64,000 nucleotides of DNA from Leptolyngbya sp. O-77 (GCF_001548395.1 NZ_AP017367.1:967001-1031000); one strand, 5' to 3'; counted from the first letter of the stretch, positions 24,597 to 33,047 are shown. Made by a program: numbers and translations. The notes: generated by a model from the sequence alone, not told the origin.

Positions 24597-26756
24597 ATGA
24601 ATGCTGCCGACGTATTACGCCGCTACGCCAACGGAGAGCGCGACTTTCGCCGGGCCAACTTGCGCGGTGCAAATTTCCAGGGAAAAGACCTGTCAGGAGC
24701 CAACTTTAGCGAAGCCGATCTGTGCGGCGCAAACTTTAGCAATGCCAACCTGCAGGGCGCAACCTTCATCAACGCCAGAGCCGGAGTGCAGAAACGCTGG
24801 CGGGTGGCGCAGTGGGTGATTGGGTTTGTGATATCTGCACTGATGAATTTTTTCTCAGCCGTCATTTATGCTGTGTTTCTTGCTGAGCTTTTGAGTCCAC
24901 GAGGTATTGAAAGCTACACGATTTTTCCAGGTTTGGCAGTTCTGCTGGTGCTGGCCGTCACTCTCTATGCGATCGCCCGCCAAGGACTCACCACCAGAGC
25001 AGCCGGAACGATTTTGATCGCTGGAGCTGTAGCTGTAGCTGGAGCTGGAGCTGGAGCTGTAGCTGTAGCTGTAGCTGGAGCTGGAGCTGTAGCTGTAGCT
25101 GGAGCTGTAGCTGTAGCTGTAGCTGTAGCTGTAGCTGGAGCTGTAGCTGGAGCTGTAGCTGTAGCTGTAGCTGTAGCTGGAGCTGGAGCTGGAGCTGTAG
25201 CTGTAGCTGTAGCTGTAGCTGTAGCTGTAGCTGTAGCTGTAGCTGTAGCTGTAGCTGTAGCTGTAGCTGTAGCTGTAGCTGGAGCTGTAGCTGGAGCTGT
25301 AGCTGGAGCTGTAGCTGTGCTCGGCCTGTATATCGCCCGCAGGGCGATCCGAGGCGACGAAAAATTTGCCCTCGCCCGATCGATGGGGCTGGCGCTGGGG
25401 GCGCTGGGCGGCACGCGCTTTTGCGGGGCCAATTTGTCTGGGGCCAGCTTTGCGAAAGCCACGCTGGGGCGGGCGAGCTTCCACGCCTCGCGCCAGCGCC
25501 CCACCATCCTCGCTCAAGTCTGCTGGCGCGAAGTCAAACAGCTCGATCGGGCGCGGCTGGGCGGGTCGATCTTGGCAGACCAGGCGGTGCGCGAGCTGCT
25601 GGTGTCGGGCTATGGCTACAAAAAAGACTATACCGACGCCAATTTGCAGGACGCAGACCTGAGCGGCGCAAACCTGAATGGCGCAAACCTGACGCGGGCA
25701 AATCTCAGCCAGGCCAGACTCCACAACGCGGATCTGCGCGAGGCCACCCTGACCGCGGCGCTGGCCGTCGGGACAGATTTTGCTGGAGCCGCGCTCACCG
25801 GAGCCTGCTTAGAAGCATGGAACATCGACCACACCACCAACCTGAGCCAGGTAGACTGCCAGTTTGTGTTTTTGCTAGAACGTCCCAACGCGCTGGGCAG
25901 CCGCGAGCGCCGTCCCCACGAGCCGGATGCGGTGTTTGGGCCGGGTGATTTTGAAAAGCTGTATCGCAAAGTGATGAACACGGTGCAACTGCTGCTGCGG
26001 AACGGGGTGAATCCTGAGGCGTTTGCGGCGGCATTTCAGCAGCTCATGCAGGAGCATCCCGACCTGTCCTACGATTCGATCATCGGCATCGAAAAGAAGG
26101 ACGGCGACGTGCTGCTGACGCTGGAGGTGCCAGACACAGCCGACAAAGCAGCCGTGTCTCGCAGCTTCTTGCATCCCTATGAAACGAAAGTGCGCCAGCT
26201 CGAAGCAGAAGTGACCCGCTTGCAAGAACTCCGCTCTGCCGACCTCAAGGAAATTGCCCTGACCATTGCCCGCCAAAAGAACACGACGATTGCTCAACAA
26301 GTCATTGGAGACGGACGCGCCATGACCGAAAACACCGACAAAAGCCAAGCCTTTAACGTGGGCGGCGATTTTACCGTCAACGCGACCAATTCGGTTGTGT
26401 CGCTGGGCGAACTCAGCGGCACGGTCACCAATACGATTCAGCAGATTCCGGCATCTGCCGAGGGCGACCAGCTTCGGGAACTGCTGACCCAGCTCCAGGC
26501 GACGCTATTGGGTGCAGACGACGCGGCCCTTTCGCCCGACGACAAGACCGACGCGCTGGCGGAGGTAAAGCTGCTGGCAGAAGCCGCCCAACAGCCCGAC
26601 CCCGAACAGAAGAAAACCCTGGCGGGCAAAGCCATGCGGAGCCTCAAACGAATTGCGGGCGGCATTCCCACGGCAGTGCCAGCCACCACCGCGCTAATCG
26701 AGTCCGTGAATAAACTGCTGCCAGCGATCGCCACCCTGCTTGGCATTTTAGTTTGA
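24597..26756 (+). CDS. Membrane pentapeptide-repeat protein with Ala-Val/Ala-Gly array
   Basis: Composite protein of 719 aa. Residues 17-60 are A(N/D)LxG-type pentapeptide repeats (RRANLRGANFQGKDLSGANF). Two membrane helices follow (about 72-98 and 107-126), then residues 142-241 are pure Ala-Val and Ala-Gly dipeptides. A basic stretch (YIARRAIRG) leads to a second repeat block (about 275-300) and a third (about 345-405, YTDANLQDADLSGANLNG). The next domain (about 420-540, FEKLYRKVMNTVQLLLRNG, LTLEVP, then a coiled coil) is one I recall from other cyanobacterial pentapeptide proteins. The last 150 residues contain KSQAFNVGGDFTVNATNSV and a helical end with LLPAIATLLGILV, resembling C-terminal modules of bacterial NTPase or effector proteins. 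The start at 24597 is chosen because it opens the first repeat. Function unknown; a membrane-associated scaffold or signalling protein is inferred. Confidence 0.8.
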   Translation: MNAADVLRRYANGERDFRRANLRGANFQGKDLSGANFSEADLCGANFSNANLQGATFINARAGVQKRWRVAQWVIGFVISALMNFFSAVIYAVFLAELLSPRGIESYTIFPGLAVLLVLAVTLYAIARQGLTTRAAGTILIAGAVAVAGAGAGAVAVAVAGAGAVAVAGAVAVAVAVAVAGAVAGAVAVAVAVAGAGAGAVAVAVAVAVAVAVAVAVAVAVAVAVAVAGAVAGAVAGAVAVLGLYIARRAIRGDEKFALARSMGLALGALGGTRFCGANLSGASFAKATLGRASFHASRQRPTILAQVCWREVKQLDRARLGGSILADQAVRELLVSGYGYKKDYTDANLQDADLSGANLNGANLTRANLSQARLHNADLREATLTAALAVGTDFAGAALTGACLEAWNIDHTTNLSQVDCQFVFLLERPNALGSRERRPHEPDAVFGPGDFEKLYRKVMNTVQLLLRNGVNPEAFAAAFQQLMQEHPDLSYDSIIGIEKKDGDVLLTLEVPDTADKAAVSRSFLHPYETKVRQLEAEVTRLQELRSADLKEIALTIARQKNTTIAQQVIGDGRAMTENTDKSQAFNVGGDFTVNATNSVVSLGELSGTVTNTIQQIPASAEGDQLRELLTQLQATLLGADDAALSPDDKTDALAEVKLLAEAAQQPDPEQKKTLAGKAMRSLKRIAGGIPTAVPATTALIESVNKLLPAIATLLGILV
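25020..25319 (+). repeat. 300-bp hexanucleotide array (GCTGTA/GCTGGA)x50
   Basis: Fifty head-to-tail hexamers of only two kinds, GCTGTA (Ala-Val) and GCTGGA (Ala-Gly), with a single closing GTG codon. A run of about 14 consecutive GCTGTA units lies near the 3' end. No synonymous third-position variation occurs apart from the final codon, so the array is recent or actively homogenised. Each unit junction contains AGCT. No stop codon arises in any frame, which creates long meaningless open frames on the opposite strand. Confidence 0.97.
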
Positions 26757-26757
26757 G

Positions 26758-28461
26758 TTACTTTGAGGCTCGTGCTTCAAATCCGGCGATCGCCGTGTGC
26801 AGCGTTAGATAAATCCGGTCGGCTCCGATTTTTTCTAGCAGGCCCGATCGCCGCAGTTGGGCATAGAGGTCTTGCTTCACCCGCGCCAGGGCAAAGGTGA
26901 TGTGGTGGCTGGCTAGCTCGTCGGAAAACTCCGAGAGCATATCGGCGGCGGTGATGTCGATTTCGACGATCGCCTCGGTATTCAGCACAAACCACTCGAC
27001 GGGAGCGTGTTCTGCGGCGATCGCTGCCAGCGCCCGCTGCTTAAAGTCTTCCGCATTGGCAAAGCAGAGCGGCGCGTCGTAGCGATAGATGACCAGACCA
27101 GGAATCGTGACTGCGCCGGGCCAGTCGTCGATGTCATGCAGGCCGGGCACGTCGGGCGTGGTTCCCAGCACTGCGTCGTGGGGGTGCGTGATGCGGGCAA
27201 ACAGATCGATCACCGAAAGCCCGACGGCGATCGCCACGCCGACCAAAATATCCGTGAGCAATACGCCAAATAAAGTGGCGATCGCCAGCAAAAACTCGCT
27301 CTGGCGAAACCGCCTCAGCCGCTTCAGTTCGGGAACTTCAATCAGCTTGGTAGCCGCATAAATCACGATCGCCCCCAGCGCCGCCTTGGGAAACAGCGCC
27401 AGCAGCGGCCGCAAAAATAGGAGTACGACAATGACGACTCCGAAGGCCACCAGCGAAAACAACTGCGACTTGCTGCCCAGGGAATCGCCAATCACCGTGC
27501 GGCTGCCGCTGCTGCTGACGGGGAAGCCCTGCATCAGCCCTGTGCCCAGGTTGGCCGCGCCTAGCGCCAGCAATTCCTGATTTGCGTTAACTTCGTAGCC
27601 GTTGCGCGTGGCAAAGGCGCGGGCCGTCAGCACGTTGTCCGAATAGCCCACCACCGCAATACCCACCGCCGCCGCCAACAGCGCAGGCAGTTCCGACAGG
27701 CTGGCCAGGGGCAGCGCCAGATGCGGCAATCCGGCGGGGATTTCACCTACCACGTCAATGCCCCGTTGATCCAACCCCAGCAGCGCGACGGCTGCCGTCG
27801 CCAGTAGCACCGCCAGCAGCGGCCCCGGAGCCGTGCGCCACCGCCGCTGGATGCCAAACAAAAACGCCAGCACCAGCAGCGACAGGAGAAACGTGGGTCG
27901 ATGAATTTGGTCAAGCTGGCTGAAAAATTCGCCAAACTGGCCAAACACGTTGTCTGACTGGATGGCCACGCCGCTGATTTTGCTCAACTGCCCACCGATC
28001 ATGATCAGCGCCACGCCGGCCATATAGCCAATCAGAATTGGCTTGGACAGCAGATTCGCCAGGAAGCCCAGCCGCAGCGCCGAGCCAACAATGCACACCA
28101 GCCCCACCAGCAGCGCCAACAGTGCCGCCAGACTGGCATAGCTGCTGGGAGAAGTAGCCACTAAAGGGGCGATCGCCGCTGCGGTCATTACGGCGGTGGT
28201 GGATTCCGGCCCGACGGAAAGCTGGGGCGACGACCCCAAAACAGCGTAAATCAGCATCGGCGGCAAAATCGCCCACAGCCCCGCCACCGGCCCCACGCCC
28301 GCTAGTTCACCATAGGCCATGCACTGAGGAATTAGATACGCTGCCACCGTCACGCCAGCCAGCACATCGCCCCGCAGCCAGTCGCGGCGATAGGACAGCA
28401 GCCGACGTAGCCCCGGCATTGGCAGGCGATTCGGTCTCAGCAGGTTTGACTTGACGGCCAC
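26758..28461 (-). CDS. SulP-family anion transporter with STAS domain
   Basis: SulP (SLC26-like) permease of 567 aa. The membrane domain (about residues 25-405) has the family signature VAAYLIPQCMAYGELAGVGPVAGL, LIGYMAGVALIM and PVSSSGSRTVIGDSLGSKSQ. A cytoplasmic STAS domain (about 430-555) includes EWFVLNTEAIVEIDITAADML. It starts with GTG. In cyanobacteria such proteins carry sulfate or, in the BicA type, bicarbonate with Na+. Sequence inspection does not decide the ion. It is tail-to-tail with the pentapeptide gene with one base between the stop codons, so read-through could produce antisense overlap. Confidence 0.9.
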   Translation of the reverse strand: MAVKSNLLRPNRLPMPGLRRLLSYRRDWLRGDVLAGVTVAAYLIPQCMAYGELAGVGPVAGLWAILPPMLIYAVLGSSPQLSVGPESTTAVMTAAAIAPLVATSPSSYASLAALLALLVGLVCIVGSALRLGFLANLLSKPILIGYMAGVALIMIGGQLSKISGVAIQSDNVFGQFGEFFSQLDQIHRPTFLLSLLVLAFLFGIQRRWRTAPGPLLAVLLATAAVALLGLDQRGIDVVGEIPAGLPHLALPLASLSELPALLAAAVGIAVVGYSDNVLTARAFATRNGYEVNANQELLALGAANLGTGLMQGFPVSSSGSRTVIGDSLGSKSQLFSLVAFGVVIVVLLFLRPLLALFPKAALGAIVIYAATKLIEVPELKRLRRFRQSEFLLAIATLFGVLLTDILVGVAIAVGLSVIDLFARITHPHDAVLGTTPDVPGLHDIDDWPGAVTIPGLVIYRYDAPLCFANAEDFKQRALAAIAAEHAPVEWFVLNTEAIVEIDITAADMLSEFSDELASHHITFALARVKQDLYAQLRRSGLLEKIGADRIYLTLHTAIAGFEARASK

Positions 28462-28567
28462 GGCAGTTCCTCGGGTTGCGACGGGTTAAGAAGAGATTAA
28501 GTCGCATCCTCTAGCCTAACGAAAAGGTGTCTCGGAATACCGTTATTCGCCGTTTTAGTAAGTCCTA

Positions 28568-29068
28568 TCAGTAAACCTTTTCAAAATAATGGGTGTCTGG
28601 CATGTCGCGGCGCTGCCCCAGATCGACCCAGCCGCGCTTTTGGTAGAAGGCGATCGCCACCAGGTTAGTTGGGCTGGCGCTGAGGCGGGCCCGCCCATAG
28701 CCGTGCTGCCCAAAGAACTCAGCCGCATATTCATCCAGCCGCGCCCCCAGCCCTTGCCCCCGGTACTCTGGAGCCAGGTAAAACAAATTCACATAGCCCA
28801 CGCTGGCATCGCGCTTCCAGCGGCCTAGCTCGATTTGCCCAATAATTTGCCCGGTTTTCCACAAATGCACGCAACCATTGGGCAACTCCGCAATCCGCCG
28901 CTCTAGCCACCGCAAATACTGCACGGCCCCGGCTCCATTTGGCTCGTAAAACCGCTCCGCCGACCCAAAGCTGCACACAAACGCATCCGCCCTGAACTGC
29001 ACGCACACCTGATGGTGTTTCGCCAGATCAATGGGCTTGAACTCGAAGGCAGCGTCAGAAGAGGACAT
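28568..29068 (-). CDS. GNAT-family N-acetyltransferase
   Basis: Acetyltransferase of the GNAT fold, 166 aa. The acetyl-CoA binding segment is YLAPEYRGQGLGARLDEYA, and the C-terminal signature is NLVAIAFYQKRGWVDLG. The start MSSSDAAF at 29068 is preferred; an upstream in-frame extension of 39 codons has non-coding character. Substrate unknown. It stands alone, divergent from nothing obvious, in a small-enzyme region with an alkyltransferase gene upstream on the same strand. Confidence 0.85.
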   Translation of the reverse strand: MSSSDAAFEFKPIDLAKHHQVCVQFRADAFVCSFGSAERFYEPNGAGAVQYLRWLERRIAELPNGCVHLWKTGQIIGQIELGRWKRDASVGYVNLFYLAPEYRGQGLGARLDEYAAEFFGQHGYGRARLSASPTNLVAIAFYQKRGWVDLGQRRDMPDTHYFEKVY

Positions 29069-29234
29069 TGGATGGAGCGTCCTGAGGGTCTGGAGTGCTT
29101 TGGGGAAAGCAAGCACGGGGCGATCGCCCCCTGAAACCCTGGATTGCAGAGCCGGTTGCCCGCTGTTGTGCATAGTTTTGCACAATCCTTAGCCAGCGAG
29201 ATTCATGACTCATGCAATTCCTTAATTTTATTCC

Positions 29235-29270
29235 TTTATTCCAGGTGTAAATTTTATTCCAGGTGTAAAT
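29235..29270. repeat. Perfect 18-bp tandem duplication
   Basis: TTTATTCCAGGTGTAAAT occurs twice back to back (29235-29252 and 29253-29270) in the 239-nt spacer between the GNAT and alkyltransferase genes. Confidence 0.95.
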
Positions 29271-29307
29271 TGGCAGGGCAAGGGCTGGAATATCGGCTGC
29301 GTCTGTC

Positions 29308-30204
29308 CTAATTAGCATCAACTCGGCCGGCTTCCCAGCTTAGCAAAGCCGACTTGCGCGGCAGCCCCCAGCGATAGCCGCCCAGCTCGCCCGACTCGCG
29401 GATGACGCGGTGGCAGGGAATCAGCAGTGCTATTGGGTTACTGCCGATGGCGTTGCCGACGGCGCGGATGGCGGTGGGTCGGCCGAGGTGCTGGGCGATT
29501 TGCCGATAGGTGGTCAGGCTGCCGGGGGGAAGCTGGAGCAGCGATCGCCACACCTGAATCTGAAAATTGGTGCCTTTAACCCACAGGCTGATGGGCCGGG
29601 GATTGTCGAGCGGGTTCAGGAGGCGATCGCCCACGGGCGCAGTCGCAGCCGGGTCATAGCGCAGCACGGCGTTTGGCCAAAGCCGCCGCAATTCGGCTTC
29701 TCCAGCATCCCTGGCAGCGGCATCCGGCACATCCAAAAACAGCAGATTGCATACGCCCCGCGCCGTCGTTGCCACCAGCGCCCGTCCAAACCGCGTCGGG
29801 TGAATGCCGTAGACGATTTCCAGCCCTGCGCCGCCCGCCTTATATTCTCCGGGCGACATCGCCTCCAGCGACACAAACAGGTCATGCAGCCGCCCCGGAC
29901 TCGACAGCCCCGCTTCCAGGCTCAAGTCCAGCAGGCTCTCGGTTTCCGCAATTTTGGACTTGGCATATTCCACCGTCAGATATTGCAAGAACCGCTTGGG
30001 GCTGATGCCTGCCCAGCGAGTAAATAGCCGCTGCACATGGGATTCGCTGAGGTGGAGATGCTGGGCTACGGCGGCCAGGTCGGGCTGCTCAACTCGGTGC
30101 GCCCGCAAAAAGGCGATCGCCGCTGCAATGCGCTGATAGTCGTCTAGGTCGTCTCCTGCGACCGATCCGGCGACCGGGATTTGATGGGGTTGGAGTGTGT
30201 TCAT
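29308..30204 (-). CDS. AraC-type HTH fused to O6-methylguanine-DNA methyltransferase (Ada-like)
   Basis: Fusion of an AraC-type DNA-binding domain (about residues 20-115, AAVAQHLHLSESHVQRLFTRWAG and SPGRLHDLFV) with a methyltransferase domain (about 130-295). The active-site motif is PCHRV, preceded by TTYRQIAQHLGRP and followed by GELGGYRWGLPRKSALL. It repairs O6-alkylguanine by transferring the alkyl group to its own Cys. The N-terminal zinc-Cys domain of E. coli Ada, which senses methylphosphotriesters, is absent, so the sensing mode must differ. The ATG at 30204 is preferred over a TTG two codons upstream. Confidence 0.9.
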   Translation of the reverse strand: MNTLQPHQIPVAGSVAGDDLDDYQRIAAAIAFLRAHRVEQPDLAAVAQHLHLSESHVQRLFTRWAGISPKRFLQYLTVEYAKSKIAETESLLDLSLEAGLSSPGRLHDLFVSLEAMSPGEYKAGGAGLEIVYGIHPTRFGRALVATTARGVCNLLFLDVPDAAARDAGEAELRRLWPNAVLRYDPAATAPVGDRLLNPLDNPRPISLWVKGTNFQIQVWRSLLQLPPGSLTTYRQIAQHLGRPTAIRAVGNAIGSNPIALLIPCHRVIRESGELGGYRWGLPRKSALLSWEAGRVDAN

Positions 30205-30695
30205 TGCCAAAAAGCTAAGCCAAAATTTTGACTCACTTGCCTACTTTAGCGATCGCCCCTGGCAAAACTCCACCCGATTTTTGCAATCCTGCACCGCAAG
30301 TCCCAAAAAACACTGAGCGGGAAGCATACCAGGCGTTTATCTGTCAGCATGATCGAGAACGGTGCGATCGCCTTCCCAACTAAACCTCGGCGACACCTTC
30401 AAACATCCAGAGCATCGAGCAGAGATGGGCATCAGCGCGGCAAATCCTGCTCGATGCTTCTATTTAACTCAGCCTCAGCTAAGTTTTAGCCCGAAAATAG
30501 AGCGATAATCTGTGCCGATAGTTTTTTATTCTAAATTCCTGCTTTGTGCTTCTGGCTAATCGCGCTAGGCTTATCACATGAATCTTTTACCGAAGCCACG
30601 TCGAGTTGCGATCGCCGGGCTTTTCTTCCGTAAGCCTCCAAGTCCGTTGATGGCTTGAATGAGATAGACCAAGCCGCTAAAGGACTATGATAACT
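30205..30695. other. Non-coding stretch between alkyltransferase and TetR genes
   Basis: About 490 nt with no convincing gene. It should hold the leftward promoter of the alkyltransferase gene, but I see no clear box. The rightward end leads into the TetR operator. Confidence 0.5.
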
Positions 30696-30713
30696 ATATC
30701 GAACGCTTGATAT
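30696..30713 (+). promoter_or_regulatory. Predicted TetR-family operator, site 1
   Basis: ATATCGAACGCTTGATAT is an imperfect palindrome (14 of 18 positions symmetric) located 36 nt upstream of the TetR-family start codon. It is followed by ACAAAAA. The same palindrome with one changed base recurs at 32030-32047. Position and symmetry suggest autoregulation. Confidence 0.65.
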
Positions 30714-30749
30714 ACAAAAAGCCTGGTTTTGAATCCCCCACTTTAGTCA

Positions 30750-31439
30750 ATGCCAAAGATTGTTGACCACGAAGAATATCGCAAAGAGCTGCTGAGCAAG
30801 TGTTTTGAGGTGATTGCAGAAAAGGGCTACAACGCAGTCACCATGCGGCAAATCGCTCAGCGCATTGGTGTTTCTACGGGCACGCTTTATCACTACTTTC
30901 CTAGCAAGGAAAGTCTGTTCGAGCAGCTTGTGGGTTTTGTTTGCGAACAGGACTCCTTCGAGTTTATGTCCCGCACTGCCCACCTAGAGAGCGTTGCAGA
31001 GCGGCTCAGGGTGGGGTTTGAGCTATTGGCGGAGCGCGAAGAATACTTTCAGCACCAAACGCTGATGATGCTGGACTTTGCCCGCCAGCTCAGCCTAGAA
31101 GAGGTGAATTGCAATGAAACCTTGCAAAGCTCGGTGGAGGGCACGGAGCAGGGCATGATGCACTGTCTCGGCATTGACGACATCGAACTGGTGCGCTTTT
31201 TGGGCAATTTTGTAGATGGACTGTTGCTGCGACGACTGTACGTGGGCGATCGCACGTCGATCCCGCGCCAGGCCGCGCTGCTGGGTGAAATGCTGCAAGC
31301 CTACCTCGCCTCTAAGCAAGCCACCCCGAGTGAGCCATCTGCTGCATCCCCCTGCCACGCCCTGAAGCAAACCCTGGAAGAAAAGCTCGGCAAAGATCTG
31401 GATGCCACCGCCCTGCTGAGTCAGGACGAGCGCAACTAA
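30750..31439 (+). CDS. TetR/AcrR-family transcriptional regulator
   Basis: TetR-family regulator of 229 aa. The N-terminal DNA-binding domain (residues 8-55) reads AEKGYNAVTMRQIAQRIGVSTG then TLYHYFPSKESLFEQLV, a classic HTH. The C-terminal ligand domain (about 70-190) is all helical and has no recognised ligand signature. Palindromic sites resembling its likely operator lie directly upstream and again in front of the LuxR-type gene about 1.3 kb downstream, so it may control both. The gene stands alone on its strand. The ligand is unknown. Confidence 0.9.
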   Translation: MPKIVDHEEYRKELLSKCFEVIAEKGYNAVTMRQIAQRIGVSTGTLYHYFPSKESLFEQLVGFVCEQDSFEFMSRTAHLESVAERLRVGFELLAEREEYFQHQTLMMLDFARQLSLEEVNCNETLQSSVEGTEQGMMHCLGIDDIELVRFLGNFVDGLLLRRLYVGDRTSIPRQAALLGEMLQAYLASKQATPSEPSAASPCHALKQTLEEKLGKDLDATALLSQDERN

Positions 31440-32220
31440 GCGACCTTGACGCATTCATAGAAACAGCAGGCGTTTGTGGAGCCTGGGGCTGAATCTGGCT
31501 GTCTGCAATCTGCTGGAATTTTTTCAAAAAAGGGCGTGACAAATTGAAACAATGCGCCTATATTGATTTTATAACTCCTGTTCGATATAAATTGTCTTGG
31601 CGATCGCCCTGACCTGGATCTTGCCTGTGCGGGCTGCGACAGGGCAGCTGGGTTTCAAGTAAAAAAGCTTTTAAGAAGTTGGGACAGTATTTGCTTGCAG
31701 GGTGGTATTTGCTTGCAGGGTAAAGTACGCGCCGCCCTTGGGAGACAGGAGTTTGATGGATGTCTGCGGATCTCACGAGGTGCAAAGGCGCTGCATTGGT
31801 TTAGGGTCGAATGCCCCTGCCTCAGCGATTAAGTGCTTGCCTGAGCGCCGCCTTTAGATTGCGCCGCGCGTCAAATCTGGTTCGCTTCCTGGAAATCCTG
31901 GCATCTTCCCCTGTCCCCATCGTCTGGAGAGGCTTGCACGATTCGTTAACCCCCGCTCACCACGTTCTCGGAGGAGTGCGTCTGTATGTTTCAGTTTTCA
32001 TATCGAGCGTTCGATTTGCACCACGAAAAATATCGAACGGTTGATATACAAAAACGCTCCGTCAATTCTTGCGATTCTTGCTCATACTCAACCATGACCC
32101 GCTGATGCCGTTTCCAAGGTTCGTGCTGTCTTAAAGCAACACCGCGCTAGATCGCTGAATTCTGGTTTTGCTTTTGGTCAGCTTTGGCTACAAGATTTCC
32201 TCAAGAGCAGGTGTTCTTCT
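31440..32220. other. 781-nt spacer with operator sites and a duplication
   Basis: No credible gene: the open frames here lack ribosome-binding sites and family features. It holds an operator half-site GTTCGATAT (31580-31588), a 17-bp duplication of GTATTTGCTTGCAGGGT (31687-31703 and 31705-31721), and two full operator-like palindromes at 32000-32047. Its unusual length for a small regulator suggests a long leader, or an unrecognised RNA. Confidence 0.55.
32000..32047 (+). promoter_or_regulatory. Paired TetR-type operators upstream of the LuxR-type gene
   Basis: Site 2 is ATATCGAGCGTTCGATTT (32000-32017), a strong palindrome around ATCGAGCGTTCGAT. Site 3 is ATATCGAACGGTTGATAT (32030-32047), which with the following ACAAAAA matches the site before the TetR gene at all but one base across 25 positions. 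The centres of sites 2 and 3 are 30 bp apart, about three helical turns, which would allow cooperative binding. Confidence 0.65.
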
Positions 32221-32502
32221 ATGCAACCAATCAGCCCGTCTCCGCTTGCAAAGCCCAACCTAAAGCTTGCGTTTCTCCCGGTCAAGCAAGCCCGTCGCCG
32301 AGCCTCTAGTGTCCTTTCCATCCGCGAACAAGAGGTACTACAGCTTATTGTCGATGGGTGCCGCACCTCTGAAATTGCCAAACGACTGCACCTCAGCCAG
32401 AACACTGTCAAGGTTCACGTTCGCAATATCTTTAACAAGTTCGGCGTGAATGATCGCGTGCAAATGGTTGTTCATGCATTTCGGAATGACCTAGTTCACT
32501 AG
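32221..32502 (+). CDS. Small LuxR-type HTH regulator without receiver domain
   Basis: Protein of 93 aa made almost entirely of a LuxR/NarL-type HTH (residues 32-93): LSIREQEVLQLIVDG, then SEIAKRLHLSQNTVKVHVRNIF and NKFGVNDRVQMVVHAF. The 30 residues in front are basic and unstructured. There is no receiver or ligand domain, so activity is presumably set by its level or by a partner. It is preceded by paired operator-like palindromes shared with the TetR gene and followed by a strong terminator, so it forms its own transcription unit. Confidence 0.88.
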   Translation: MQPISPSPLAKPNLKLAFLPVKQARRRASSVLSIREQEVLQLIVDGCRTSEIAKRLHLSQNTVKVHVRNIFNKFGVNDRVQMVVHAFRNDLVH

Positions 32503-32530
32503 TGCAAATAACCCTAATTATTGGCAAGTC

Positions 32531-32566
32531 TTTGTAGGATGCACTAGCTTTGTAGGATGCACTAGC
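32531..32566. repeat. Perfect 18-bp tandem duplication
   Basis: TTTGTAGGATGCACTAGC is present twice in direct succession (32531-32548, 32549-32566), between the LuxR-type gene and its terminator. Confidence 0.95.
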
Positions 32567-32628
32567 GTCAACGTAGCGCACTGAAGTTTTTCGAGTCAGT
32601 GTGTTTCTAGAGCGGATCGTGCTAACAA

Positions 32629-32654
32629 AAAAGCGCCATCAACTAGGCGCTTTT
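32629..32654. terminator. Bidirectional rho-independent terminator
   Basis: A perfect 9-bp stem AAAAGCGCC (32629-32637) / GGCGCTTTT (32646-32654) with an 8-nt loop has an A tract on one side and a T tract on the other. It can serve the LuxR-type gene and the convergent YkvA-like gene. Confidence 0.85.
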
Positions 32655-32792
32655 GGGTGTGAGGACTCAGTAAAATGTCTCAGTGAAAAAATGTCCCAGT
32701 GAACAGTGACACATTCATCGACCCATTGAGCTTCAGGAATTGGGAGAGAAAAGCTGCCCAATTCCTGGCTTTATAGCGCCTTTATAGCTAGG

Positions 32793-33047
32793 TTAAGCTT
32801 CCGCTTCGGTCGGCTCTTGTTGTTTTTTAGCCTTGTATTGCAGCACTGCCTGAGACAGTTCCGTTGCAACCAGCGTGATGAGCAGTGCATCGTCAATTTG
32901 ACCCAGGAACGGGATCATGTCTGGTGAAAAGTCGAAGGGGCTGATGAGATAAATCAGTGATGCGCCGACGATCCACCAGCGGTATTTGGGGTTGGCAACC
33001 AGCTTGCGAAGCAACCCATAAAACGGCTGAGCAAAAAATTTCTTCAT
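32793..33047 (-). CDS. YkvA/DUF1232-family membrane protein
   Basis: Small protein of 84 aa with the DUF1232 (YkvA) core: a hydrophobic WWIVGASLIYLISPFD segment followed by the conserved SPDMIPFLGQIDDALLI. The C-terminus is charged. The family is widespread and uncharacterised, probably membrane-associated. It is a single gene, convergent with the LuxR-type gene. Confidence 0.88.
   Translation of the reverse strand: MKKFFAQPFYGLLRKLVANPKYRWWIVGASLIYLISPFDFSPDMIPFLGQIDDALLITLVATELSQAVLQYKAKKQQEPTEAEA

Noticed and set aside
24855..25724. Long open frames on the minus strand rich in Ser-Tyr and Ala-Thr across the hexamer array
   Set aside because: They arise because the repeat has no stop in any frame; the flanking parts have no family features and the plus-strand pentapeptide reading is clearly the gene.
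31558..32044. Two short open frames between the TetR and LuxR-type genes
   Set aside because: No ribosome-binding sites or recognisable composition; one overlaps the predicted operators.
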